Made by a program: the position numbers and the translations under genes. Shown in pieces: positions 44,003-52,895 of a stretch of 64,000 nucleotides of DNA; the first letter of the stretch is position 1; every line of letters starts with the position of its first letter. Source of the DNA: JAJCYK01 sp965224285 (GTDB lineage: Bacteria > Bacteroidota > Bacteroidia > Cytophagales > Cyclobacteriaceae); assembly GCA_965224285.1 (NCBI GenBank), contig OZ245043.1, forward strand, positions 1 through 64,000. The letters are read 5' to 3'. The notes beneath the pieces were generated by a model. It made no database searches. It was not told the origin of the DNA and was given only the letters and a program-made list of their open reading frames with translations.

Positions 44003-45437
44003 CAAAGTTATAGCTATTACATTATTAATTTTCATAACCTCTTGCGCTTGGGTGAAAGTGGAACGTGCTACAGATACGAACAAAATTAAACATCAGCATT
44101 ATTTTGCATTACCAAAATTAATAATGGAGATCACCATTCCAGTTGAAAAAACTGTATATACCAAGGCAGTCCCAAGTACATATGCTTTATTAGAAACAGA
44201 GTATGGTTCAACCGCACAATCCAATCAAATAATAAAGTTTGATTCAATCGATCTAATAGCTGATATTGAGCGTTTAGTTAGTGTTTTCGGAATAAAAAGG
44301 GATGTAATTAACAAATTAAGCAATCAAAAATCTGTACAATCTTTTAAGATAGGAAAACCCCAGCTCAAGTTTTCCAATATGATAGACGAGAGCAAAATTT
44401 TTATTATCCAGCCAAAAAGCTTTTTTGCCAAACAAAATATAAATATCACACACTCTAACGCTGGTGTTCTTAAAACCTTAGACATATCAACTGATATTTT
44501 AATTGATGATTATGTTGTAAGTGGGTTATCAGCAATAGGATCTGTAGTAGCTGCTGCTAGAGGGACTGAAGGTAAAAATAAGGCGAGGGATGAATTTGTT
44601 AATCCTAACCTTAAGGAACTTGACAAACTAATAGGGCATCGTAATGAGTTAATATACAATGATGGTAATGTAATAACGGATAAAGGCGTCTATGACGATC
44701 AATTGAAAAAAATCAATCAAAGCATTCAGAAAATATTAGCAAAATATGTTTACTCATCACAAACGTCTAAATCAAGCATAACAGTGATGTACAAGCCTGA
44801 AACTCATGCTGATGTCCCGATAGATAATCAAATTTTATTTTTAGTAAATAAATCTAATGGTTCTATAACACCAAATTGCAGTTTAAATGAGCAACTTAGT
44901 ATTTTCTATTCTTGGAAAATTAATAATTGTGTGAATATTGTACCATCACAAGATTCCGACTTATACTATATCAAATTCACTAAAGAAAGAAACTCATTCT
45001 ATGATCTAGTAGGCGATAAATTACCTTCCAATTTAGGTTATCCCTATAATGTTCCCCGCAATACTGTAGTTGAGCTAAGTAAAATAGCTCTTAATAGGAG
45101 CAAAAATAAAACAAGTGTTGATGCTTCTCCGATCGACAATTTTGATACAACCAGATACTATCATAACCGGATTAAGGTCCCACAGTTTGGAAAGATCGCA
45201 TATTTATCAAGAAAGCAGAGCAAGGCTGTAATAAGTTATGATTCCTTAACCGGAGAAATAAGAACTGTATCAAGCATAAATAGTTCAAATAATTCGGAAA
45301 ACGTTGCTACATTTGGAACCTCCACTCAATTAATTCTTGAGGCCTTAAAATCAGATGACGAGGTAACGCGATTAGAACGGGAAGCGAAAGTTTTAGAATT
45401 GAAAAAGAAGATAAAGGAGTTATCTGAGGAAGAATGA
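43995..45437 (+). CDS. Large lipoprotein partner of the caspase gene, unknown family
   Basis: The start is the ATG giving MINKVIAITLLIFITSCAW, a textbook lipoprotein signal with lipobox ITSC. Frames extending further upstream would overlap the caspase gene out of frame. The 480 residues are mixed alpha/beta, with a long loop or coil around residues 190-250 and a strongly charged C-terminal coil (EVTRLEREAKVLELKKKIKE). No catalytic motif is visible and no family recognised. Overlapping translation with the caspase suggests a complex, possibly a membrane-anchored substrate, inhibitor or scaffold. Low GC compared with flanks suggests recent acquisition. Confidence 0.7.
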   Translation: MINKVIAITLLIFITSCAWVKVERATDTNKIKHQHYFALPKLIMEITIPVEKTVYTKAVPSTYALLETEYGSTAQSNQIIKFDSIDLIADIERLVSVFGIKRDVINKLSNQKSVQSFKIGKPQLKFSNMIDESKIFIIQPKSFFAKQNINITHSNAGVLKTLDISTDILIDDYVVSGLSAIGSVVAAARGTEGKNKARDEFVNPNLKELDKLIGHRNELIYNDGNVITDKGVYDDQLKKINQSIQKILAKYVYSSQTSKSSITVMYKPETHADVPIDNQILFLVNKSNGSITPNCSLNEQLSIFYSWKINNCVNIVPSQDSDLYYIKFTKERNSFYDLVGDKLPSNLGYPYNVPRNTVVELSKIALNRSKNKTSVDASPIDNFDTTRYYHNRIKVPQFGKIAYLSRKQSKAVISYDSLTGEIRTVSSINSSNNSENVATFGTSTQLILEALKSDDEVTRLEREAKVLELKKKIKELSEEE

Positions 45438-45532
45438 GAAGATTATCAACACATCTAATTTGAATACACTTGGTCATTTGTGTTTCATTTTCTGATAAGC
45501 TATTCCCATCGAGATAACCGTCACTAGGCATA

Positions 45533-45817
45533 GCCCCGACTACTATATGGCTTATACCGCAAACACCGGAAGAAAGCCGAAGGAACTGGCTTTTGCATAT
45601 GTTTCAATACTATGCTAAATATCAAAAACAAAATCCAGTAAATATGCTTTGGCAAAAAACTAATCACCCTATTGAGTTGAGTTATCCTAAGATCATGGAT
45701 CAGAAAATAGATTATATCCACGATAACCCAACAACAGCAGGATTAGTTAATGACGAAACTGCCTGGCGCTACAGCAGTGCTAATACTTTTCAAAAGTTAC
45801 CGTTAACTGCTTCGTGA
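45533..45817 (+). pseudogene. C-terminal remnant of a REP-associated tyrosine (Y1) transposase
   Basis: The open stretch reads PEESRRNWLLHMFQYYAKYQ, then MLWQKTNHPIELSYPKIMDQ, KIDYIHDNPTTAGLV and AWRYSSANTFQ. These are the C-terminal hallmarks of RAYT/IS200-like transposases (WQ..NHPIEL, YIH.NP..AG.V, W.YSSA). The N-terminal HUH domain is missing, and the preceding bases are a palindromic REP-like element. About 90 codons remain of roughly 180-200. The gene can no longer make a transposase. RAYTs mobilise or maintain the REP palindromes that surround them, and such palindromes are abundant here. Confidence 0.85.
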
Positions 45818-45837
45818 ATTTAAAACCAAATTGCTTA

Positions 45838-46205
45838 TTAAAAGTTGCAATTGTATAGGCAAGATTATTTCTAACCCAATATCAGTCGCTCGCCTGCCTG
45901 ATAGCATTGTTAAACCGCGAGAGCGATGCAGTCAGAGGTGCCCCGAGTGACAAATATCCATTAATGTGCTAACATCTAAGAATTTAGATTGGCATAGCCG
46001 TCACTCGCCATAGGCAAGCGACTGATAAGGAGTGGCATGAGTTTGACAAGCCAAGCTTATAATAAAAATCCGACTTCAGTCGCTCGCTCGCCTGATAGCA
46101 TTGCCAAGCAGCGAAAGCAATGCAGTCAGGGGTTGGAGAAGTTTGACTGGCATATCCGTCACTCGCCGAAGGCAAGCGACTGAAAATCGGTTTAAATTTT
46201 GAATA
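45838..46205. repeat. Two tandem copies of REP-like palindrome block (family B)
   Basis: Each copy contains a hairpin cagtcgctcgc...gatgcagtcag and then ccgtcactcgcc...ggcaagcgactga. Copy one spans about 45885-46033 and copy two 46077-46183. The second hairpin (GTCACTCG...CGAGCGACTGA type) recurs at about 48305-48334, 48697-48725, 48894-48922, 61557-61584, 61881-61908 and 62193-62217, and in altered form at 45519-45540 directly before the RAYT remnant. The consensus head is GTCACTCGG and the tail is GCGACTGA. Confidence 0.8.
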
Positions 46206-46383
46206 CAAACCACACTTAAGAAGTTTTCACTGGTCAAGTTGCAAAACTTGACCTAGGAGGGAAAAAAGCGCGAAGAAAGAAGGAGGAAATCTGAAGTGAA
46301 ACCTATTTTCAGAACCAGACAATTTGAAATTGTGTCAAAAGACAATTCGTCATTTGACATTCGTAATCCGTAATTTATCAAAT

Positions 46384-47490
46384 TCACCCCACACCTAATA
46401 TCATAGTAAATATCACCTCTCCTTCATCGCTGGTAACTTCGATACTTCCCTCGTGTGCTTCCGCTACCGCTTTAACGAAGGCCAACCCTATGCCCCAGCC
46501 TTTGGTATTGGCAAAGGGTTGATAGTAGCGATCAAAAATTTTGTTCAAAATTGTCTCCGAGATCTCTCCCGTATTTTTAATGCTGATCTGGAGATGATCG
46601 TCTTTGATGCCGCATTGCACTTGAATTTTGGTTCCGTTTTTGCTATGCTTAATAGCATTATTCATCAGGTTGTCGAAGGCTCTTTTGACTAATCGTATAT
46701 CGACCGAGACTTGAATGTCTTCTTTTTCCGGCTCAAATGATATTTCCCTTTTATGAACCAGCTGAAAAACTGCTATTTCATCATGGAGTTCTTGGGTAAC
46801 GTTGGCGATCTCCCTGGTTATGGGTAGTTTCTCGGTTCCCTCAACCCGACCCACATCCAGAAAATCCTCCACCAGTAACTCGGCGCGGGTTAAACTGGAG
46901 CGAATGATTTGGAGGACAGTGGATAATTCATTGATTTCAATGTCCCCTTCTAAAAGCTCAATACCGGCTTTTATGTTGTTCAGGGGATTGTTAAGGTCGT
47001 GGGTAATGGATTGAATAAATTCTTCCCGGTTTTGATCCCGCAGGTTGAGCCTATCTGCTTTTTGTTCTGCCAAATCTCTGGCATCAATAATTACTTGCTG
47101 TGTACGGCGGTGATAGGTGTCTGATGCTTGTTCAATAGCCTGATCAATCACATAGATGATGGTATTACGATCATCTTCTGTCACATCCTCCTGCTTATCT
47201 ATAATGTCGAAAATTATCCTTCGTAACAGGTTATATTCTTTAATGACATGGCCCAGATTGTAGTTGCTGAATCTGGCCCGCTCAATCCCGTGCTCCTGGC
47301 TGTGAAATACCACTTCATCGTGCTCACCGGCACTCAGGGCGTCGGCCATGGCATCCAAAAGGTCCGGTACACTGTTTTCAATGGCTGATTCTTCATAGTT
47401 GCTTACTACCGGCATTTCCTTATAAAGCGTATCTTTCCATTTGTCTAATATTTCCTGTTTTCGCTGCTGAATGATTTCTGAAACTGTCAT
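46384..47490 (-). CDS. Sensor histidine kinase with RsbRD-like N-terminal domain
   Basis: The 368 residues have no membrane helix. The N-terminal 140 residues (EIIQQRKQEILDKWKDTLYK, SVPDLLDAMADAL) resemble the RsbRD/globin-like helical sensor domain. A coiled linker and the HisKA box SITHDLNNPLNNIKAGIELL follow. The ATPase domain has LMNNAIKHSKNGTKI, a divergent G1 box and WGIGLAFVKAVAEAHEGSIE. It is a cytoplasmic kinase without receiver; its partner regulator is not adjacent. Confidence 0.92.
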   Translation of the reverse strand: MTVSEIIQQRKQEILDKWKDTLYKEMPVVSNYEESAIENSVPDLLDAMADALSAGEHDEVVFHSQEHGIERARFSNYNLGHVIKEYNLLRRIIFDIIDKQEDVTEDDRNTIIYVIDQAIEQASDTYHRRTQQVIIDARDLAEQKADRLNLRDQNREEFIQSITHDLNNPLNNIKAGIELLEGDIEINELSTVLQIIRSSLTRAELLVEDFLDVGRVEGTEKLPITREIANVTQELHDEIAVFQLVHKREISFEPEKEDIQVSVDIRLVKRAFDNLMNNAIKHSKNGTKIQVQCGIKDDHLQISIKNTGEISETILNKIFDRYYQPFANTKGWGIGLAFVKAVAEAHEGSIEVTSDEGEVIFTMILGVG

Positions 47491-48219
47491 AACTCAAGTT
47501 AAGGATATTTTGGAAATCTTTCGAGCCTCTCAGCAGGACCTTGAACCCATAACAACCCAAAAGACATCTTGACAAGCAGGTCTATAAACACCGTCGGAAT
47601 TAGGAGGTGTTAGGCAGAGTCACCTCGTTTGGAGGCAAAAGCGTTTTTCGTGATCAGAGGTCTGTCGTTTTCACTGGGATGAGCTGCTATGGTGGTTTAG
47701 GTAACCAAGCTTCTTCTATGGGCGGCGAAGCAAAAAACTGATCCCTTGAAAACAGTGAAATAGTCAGTCACCTGGCGTAGCCAAAGCCACAGGGAATAAA
47801 CCAGTGATTTTCGTACCTCGAGACCTTACATGGTGGAGGGTCTAGTATAAACCCATTAGTTAATCAGCACACCGTTGTGTGTGGAGAGATCTATTTGTTT
47901 GACTTGCAGTCTTAATTTCATTTATGCTAACTGAACTTTAATTGCTATAACCAACTTAAAAGATTTCTCGGCAGGCTCGAAATGACCCTTCGATTATAAA
48001 GAAGGAGCAGTTCAATGAAACAGGATTAGCTGAATATCAGGTCATTGCGATGCGAAGCAATCTCATTCAAGGGCTAGCCTTCAATTCTAATGGTTTCTGG
48101 GTTTAAAACGCCACCTCCGGGTTTCATGCTCGCACTGATTGCTGATAACCTATGTGGTTGGAGAAGGGTGATCTTCATTAGTCCGTTGTATAAAGCCATC
48201 CCGAGGCATAATTCTTTGA
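47491..48219. other. Intergenic region, no gene seen
   Basis: About 730 bp upstream of the histidine kinase. It holds the dispersed word ctatgggcggcgaagcaaaa near 47716, a half-arm of the palindromic family near 47958-47986 (aaaagatttctcggcaggct) and the inverted GAGATTGCTTTGC-type repeat near 48038-48072. No frame with credible composition. Confidence 0.5.
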
Positions 48220-48998
48220 TCCCCAAACACACAAAACTAGGATGAGGTCTGGATAATAAGTTAGGTGTTAGTGAACATGATGAATTTGATGAAGTCGTTA
48301 GCATAGTCGTCACTCGGAATATCCGAGCGACTGATTCTTGTAAACATTTAATAATTAGGTACTTATATTATTATGTCATGTCGAGTTTGTTGAGACATCT
48401 TTTAGGTTGACTTGCAGTAAAGAGTTTTGTTAGAGTAATCGAGACCGAGACTGCAATTAATTAAGAAGATCCCTCCGCTGTGGTCGGGATGACTGAAAGG
48501 GGGCGAGAATGCAGTATTCGAGATCGAAAAGATAGGTCAGAAGCTGTCGGATATTCCTGCCACGCCGGCACCCCCTTCAGTTATATCGAGGTATAATTTT
48601 TTGATTCCAAAACATACAAAACTAGGATGAGGTCTGGATAATAAGTTAGGTGTTAGTGACTCATGAAATTGATGCAGCCGTTAGGTTGGGATCCATAGTC
48701 GTCAATCGGAATATCCGAGCGACTGAGTGAGTTAAATAGTTTAATATCAGACACTTATTATAGTGGGTCATTGCGAGGCAGAATTTTTTCTACGAAAACA
48801 CACAAAACACCATGACGTGAGGGGGTATGAATAAGCTATTGTTGTTGATGTAGTGGTCATCTGGAGCAGCGATCAATAGTTAATGTACCATGATAGTCAC
48901 TCGGCAAAGCCAAGCGACTGAGTTATGTAAATATTTTATAATCAGATGCTTATGTTAATACGTCATTGCGAACGCAGTGAAGCAATCTCATTCATAAG
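48220..48998. repeat. Three tandem composite repeat units (ACACAAAAC...GCGACTGA)
   Basis: Three related units start near 48227, 48600 and 48795 at a cacacaaaac/catacaaaac word. Each runs through tagtcgtcactcgg-type palindrome and the tail gcgactga...ataatcaga.acttat. Between the first and second, a full pair of family-A palindromic arms lies at 48375-48402 and 48465-48492. The third unit is nearly identical to the three copies upstream of mnmE (gagcagcgatcaatagttaa shared). The block is therefore a dispersed composite element, not unique sequence. Confidence 0.82.
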
Positions 48999-49124
48999 CT
49001 ATAACCACCATCCATCAAGCGAGATCGATACGATTGTGGAGTTCTTGAGACGTATTATTTTAAAGTGGCCGGTAACAATAAAGTTATAATACCAGTCCCT
49101 AGGATGCCCCGAGTGTTAATGATT

Positions 49125-50060
49125 TCAATTCTCTGACAGAAACTCCTGCACCATACCGTCAAAAGCTTCCGGTTGTTCAAACATAAGGCCGTGGGAGGAA
49201 TCGGTTAAGGTCTCCAATCGACTGTTGGGCAGCAAGTGGTGCAGTTCCTTAGAGACTTCTATCAGCCAGGTAGGGGAACGGTCCCCCACGACCAATAGGG
49301 TAGGGACTTTAAGTTCCGCTATAGCCGCTGGATCCAAGGGAAGAAAACTTTCATTAAGCGCTGCTCCCCATAGTTCCAGCAGGTTATCCATCCAGCCTTG
49401 CTTTACTTGGGGTGGCACTTCTGCCAATCGAAATTCCTGACCCATCACTCCTTGTATAAAAAGCTCCAAAGCCTCTTCATTCTTATTTGCTCGGAATGCT
49501 TTGGCCGCTGGTCTGAAATTTTCCTGCAAAAATGCTTCACGGCTGGCCCTACCTGCTTCCGAATTATCCACCAGGGAGGCTGCCGGAGGTTCGCCCAGCA
49601 CCAGCGACTGCACTACTTCAGGATGGTCTATGGCCATGGTGAGGGCGGTATAGGCTCCATAGCTATGGCCTATAATATGCACTTTTTCCAGATTGCGTTT
49701 TTTGATCAAAGCGTACAGGTCATCGGCATGGACCCGCACGGAATAATCGGCAGACTCATCGAATTCCTGCTCATTAGGCCAGGCATAACGACGGCTATAG
49801 GCTATTACATGATAGTCTTCTGAATACGGCTCTATGCGGGAGGTCCAGGCACGATAGTCACCAAGGGTACCGTGGACCAATATCAAGGCTTCACCTTCCC
49901 CTTGTTCGATGTAGTGCAGGCGTTCCCCGTTTACTTCTACGGTTTGAACTTGGGCCAGCTTCTCGGGGTCCGCCGGCCTTTGTACAGTGATGGTTTGGGT
50001 TTTGCAACCTATGGCTAGTAACCAAAGCAAAGCCCATAAAAAGATCTTTTGCATTTTCAT
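49125..50060 (-). CDS. Alpha/beta hydrolase lipoprotein, first of a tandem pair
   Basis: The 311 residues start with a lipoprotein signal (KIFLWALLWLLAIGC). The catalytic features are the oxyanion LVHGTLGDYRAW, the nucleophile GHSYGAYTAL (serine), the acid in VVGDRSPTWL and the histidine in DSSHGLMFEQPE. It is a typical serine hydrolase of the fold, with a normal-length cap. It is paralogous to the next gene, which is in the same orientation 39 bp upstream. Substrate unknown. Confidence 0.9.
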   Translation of the reverse strand: MKMQKIFLWALLWLLAIGCKTQTITVQRPADPEKLAQVQTVEVNGERLHYIEQGEGEALILVHGTLGDYRAWTSRIEPYSEDYHVIAYSRRYAWPNEQEFDESADYSVRVHADDLYALIKKRNLEKVHIIGHSYGAYTALTMAIDHPEVVQSLVLGEPPAASLVDNSEAGRASREAFLQENFRPAAKAFRANKNEEALELFIQGVMGQEFRLAEVPPQVKQGWMDNLLELWGAALNESFLPLDPAAIAELKVPTLLVVGDRSPTWLIEVSKELHHLLPNSRLETLTDSSHGLMFEQPEAFDGMVQEFLSEN

Positions 50061-50099
50061 GTTATGATGGTTTGACTATCAAATATAATTTTCTAATGG

Positions 50100-51035
50100 T
50101 TATTCTAAACCCTGCAAAAATTCCAGCACTGCTTTATTATATTCCTCCGGTTTTTCCCCCTGCAGTCCATGCGAAGCTTCCGGCAATAAGGTCAGCCTGC
50201 TATTGGGCATTGCCACATTCAGTGAATCTGAGGTCCAGGCCAAATAGGCCGGTGAATATTCTCCTTTTATCAGTAAGGTAGGAATATTTATTTTGATCAG
50301 CTCCTCGGCTGAAATAGAGGCCAGGTCTTTGGTTTCACTGATGCAGATGCCTTCCACTAAGTTCTGCAACCACCCGTCACGCACCGCTTGGGGCACCACG
50401 TCGTACACTTCATCCGAGCCCAGCACGGTAGTTAAAAACGCTCGCATGGCTTTTTCCTTTTCTCCCGCCTGATAATGTTTGACGGCCACATCGGCACTGG
50501 CTCTGAACCCGGCGATTACGGAGTCCCCTTTGGCAGTACCGGAGAGCATGGTCTCCACTGCCGGTTCCCCCAGTATCAAGGATTTGATCATATTGGGATG
50601 ATCTATGGCGGTTCTCAATATGATCATGGCCCCGTAGGAATGCCCCATCAAATGGGCGGATGATATGTCCAGCGCCTGCATAAAAGCCACCAGGTCCCGG
50701 GCATGCAGCGCTACCGTGCAATCAAAGGATTCACCGGCGGCTGGCTGCCAATTGGGCCGGGCGTAGCGGCGGCTGATGGCAATTACCCGGTAGTTTTCAG
50801 CCAAAGTGTCCATTTGCAGGCTCCATACACTGTAGTCGCTGATGGCTCCATGCACCAGGATGATGGGTTCACCGCTGCCCTGTTGGACATAGTGCATCTT
50901 TTCTCCCCGCACCTCCACCGATTGAAGCCCTTCGATAGAAGTGGTCTCCACCGGCGCTTGCACAGCGGTGCCTGCGGTTTTACAGCTTGTCCAGCCGGCC
51001 CATAGCATTAGAAGTAAAAATGTCTTTGTTTTCAT
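50100..51035 (-). CDS. Alpha/beta hydrolase lipoprotein, second of a tandem pair
   Basis: The start chosen is MKTKTFLLLMLWAGWTSCKT, giving a lipobox TSC. An upstream ATG adds 12 non-signal-like residues. Features parallel its neighbour: LVHGAISDYSVW, nucleophile GHSYGAMIIL, acid LIKGEYSPAYL and histidine EASHGLQGEKPE. The shared VEVRGEKMHYVQQG / VEVNGERLHYIEQG start shows the two arose by duplication. Both probably act on the periplasmic side. Confidence 0.9.
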   Translation of the reverse strand: MKTKTFLLLMLWAGWTSCKTAGTAVQAPVETTSIEGLQSVEVRGEKMHYVQQGSGEPIILVHGAISDYSVWSLQMDTLAENYRVIAISRRYARPNWQPAAGESFDCTVALHARDLVAFMQALDISSAHLMGHSYGAMIILRTAIDHPNMIKSLILGEPAVETMLSGTAKGDSVIAGFRASADVAVKHYQAGEKEKAMRAFLTTVLGSDEVYDVVPQAVRDGWLQNLVEGICISETKDLASISAEELIKINIPTLLIKGEYSPAYLAWTSDSLNVAMPNSRLTLLPEASHGLQGEKPEEYNKAVLEFLQGLE

Positions 51036-51136
51036 AAGATGGTATATTAAAATAATCTGTAAAACTTCCAAGAATTATTCTAGTATGTTAGGACATATGG
51101 GATTGGTTGGGTACAACAAATTTTTGAGCTAATGAT

Positions 51137-52192
51137 TTAGTGCTTAGATGGGGTTGCTCTGATTTTTTTAGCAATATGGGAAGGGGATTGGTCAAACGGT
51201 ATGCTAGGATCTGAAATGGTAAAAATTTTCAATGTTTGAGTTTTTCCCTTAGGTTTGAGCTTACCAATTTCCATGATATCCAGGGACAAATCGTTCGGAA
51301 GATACTTCTTGAAGCGATGGTCAAATATCAGCGAATACTGTTTTTGCCGGGTATAGGATTCCAGGCGGGAGGCAGAGTTAACCACGTCGCCTAAAATGGT
51401 ATAGTCCATTTTTACCAGTGACCCAACATTACCCTGTACCACAGCTCCGGCGGAAATTCCGATTGAACAATAGCTAAGTTTTCCAAAATAAGAATTGGCT
51501 CTTTGCCGGTTTATTTTCAGTCTTTTAATAATTTCTACCGAAGCCTCTAACGCCGAAACCGCATGGTCAACAGGATAGTAAGCCATGAACCCATCACCCA
51601 TAAGCTTTGAAATAGTTCCGCCAGTACTATTGATAACAGATAGAGATATCCGGAAATAATTGTCAAGCACTTTTTGTACATCATCAATGCCGGCCTGTTC
51701 GACTAAAGTGGAGAAACCAATGAGGTCTGTAAATAAAACCACCATTTCCGTTCGTTTCATTTTCCATTTTAAGGGATTCTGACCTTGCTGGATTCCTTCG
51801 AGCACTTCGAATGGGGCGTATTTTTTAAGGGTAATGTGTGTATTGGTGAGAAATGACAGAAGATCGCGAATGGGACTGATCAGTGGATCTGTATTCTCAT
51901 CCAGAAATACGGTTTTCATTTTCCATTCGCCATATAACCTTTGGCTGATATTATTTTTGATGTCAAGAATAAAAATGTCTTCATGACGGGGGTCAATTCT
52001 AATTCGGTTAAAACAGTTGTATAACGCATCGGGGGGACCTTCAATGATTTGGTAGAATACGTCTTTAAAACACAGCAGTACTCCGGTTAAGTCATCCCTG
52101 GCATTATTAGCTTCTGATTTTCGACCTATTTCCTTTATGTCTTTGACTGTAAGTCCTTTACTAAACTTGCTAATGTAGGTTATCCGATCCAT
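51137..52192 (-). CDS. BLUF-domain photoactivated adenylate cyclase (bPAC-like)
   Basis: The 351 residues match the Beggiatoa photoactivated cyclase in size and order (recalled, not searched). BLUF domain 1-95: Y6 in RITYISK, N30 in EANNARDDLTG, Q48 in VFYQIIEG, W90 and M92 in GEWKMKT; these are the residues that handle flavin photochemistry. A linker (about 100-140) leads to a class III cyclase with metal aspartates D156 (LFTDLIGFS) and D200 (KLMGDGF). ATP-type selectivity residues are K196, D263 and T265 (KMDYTILGD), and the transition-state Asn-Arg is in VVNSASRLE. It should make cAMP in blue light in the cytoplasm, using FAD. All key residues are present. Monocistronic. Confidence 0.9.
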   Translation of the reverse strand: MDRITYISKFSKGLTVKDIKEIGRKSEANNARDDLTGVLLCFKDVFYQIIEGPPDALYNCFNRIRIDPRHEDIFILDIKNNISQRLYGEWKMKTVFLDENTDPLISPIRDLLSFLTNTHITLKKYAPFEVLEGIQQGQNPLKWKMKRTEMVVLFTDLIGFSTLVEQAGIDDVQKVLDNYFRISLSVINSTGGTISKLMGDGFMAYYPVDHAVSALEASVEIIKRLKINRQRANSYFGKLSYCSIGISAGAVVQGNVGSLVKMDYTILGDVVNSASRLESYTRQKQYSLIFDHRFKKYLPNDLSLDIMEIGKLKPKGKTQTLKIFTISDPSIPFDQSPSHIAKKIRATPSKH

Positions 52193-52895
52193 TTTGCAAT
52201 TAAGTAATTTACTTTAATATTAGGATACAAATAAAAGTAATACCCTACAGGCCTGGTGTAAGGAGGGCCGTCGAAAGATCAAATGGGCGGTGGCGAGAGA
52301 ACTAAGCGACGGTTAATTTCATAGCTTTTTGTTGAAAGGCATATGAGCGTTTAAAAAGATTGCCACTAATGAGTATAATCAAAAATTAGCTTGCAGTAAT
52401 TCTCCAATACAGAACTTCCAGAAGACACCTACATGAATCGATAACGCCCAGTACGCTAGAGGGTTTAGACAATATAATTCCAAAGTTTAGAATAGAACTG
52501 CAATAGGAAAAGGAAATATTGGTTGGCTCAATAAAAAAGGCCTGAGCGAAAGCAGCACTGACAGTTTACAGAAAAAATGATCTTTAAGGTCTCAGTTAGT
52601 AAACTACCGGGTAATTTCCCGGATGATAATGGGAGATGCGGATATCCAGGCCTTAGTGTACATGGATTTCAGACCTTTTAGCACATCGGCCGGGGCTTTG
52701 ATAATTTCTTGCAGGCTTCCCTCCTTCAGCCAGTCCGTTACTTTACCACAATGAACAGCTCAATAACGATGAAAATTGAACAATTTTTTCTGATTTTAGA
52801 GTGGTCCGAAAACGGGGAAGGCTTCATAGGCTTCTCTAAAAAATATACCTTCCCTTAAAATGATGTCTTCTCTGGTATCCGGCCGTTATATTAAA
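52193..52895. other. Intergenic region with a possible gene remnant
   Basis: This 703-bp stretch has no intact gene. On the minus strand, about 52602-52745 carries an open, protein-like stretch (VTDWLKEGSLQEIIKAPADV, KGLKSMYTKAWISAS, ending IIIREITR and a stop). It has no start codon of its own and resembles the 3' end of a lost gene. I cannot assign a family. Confidence 0.4.
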
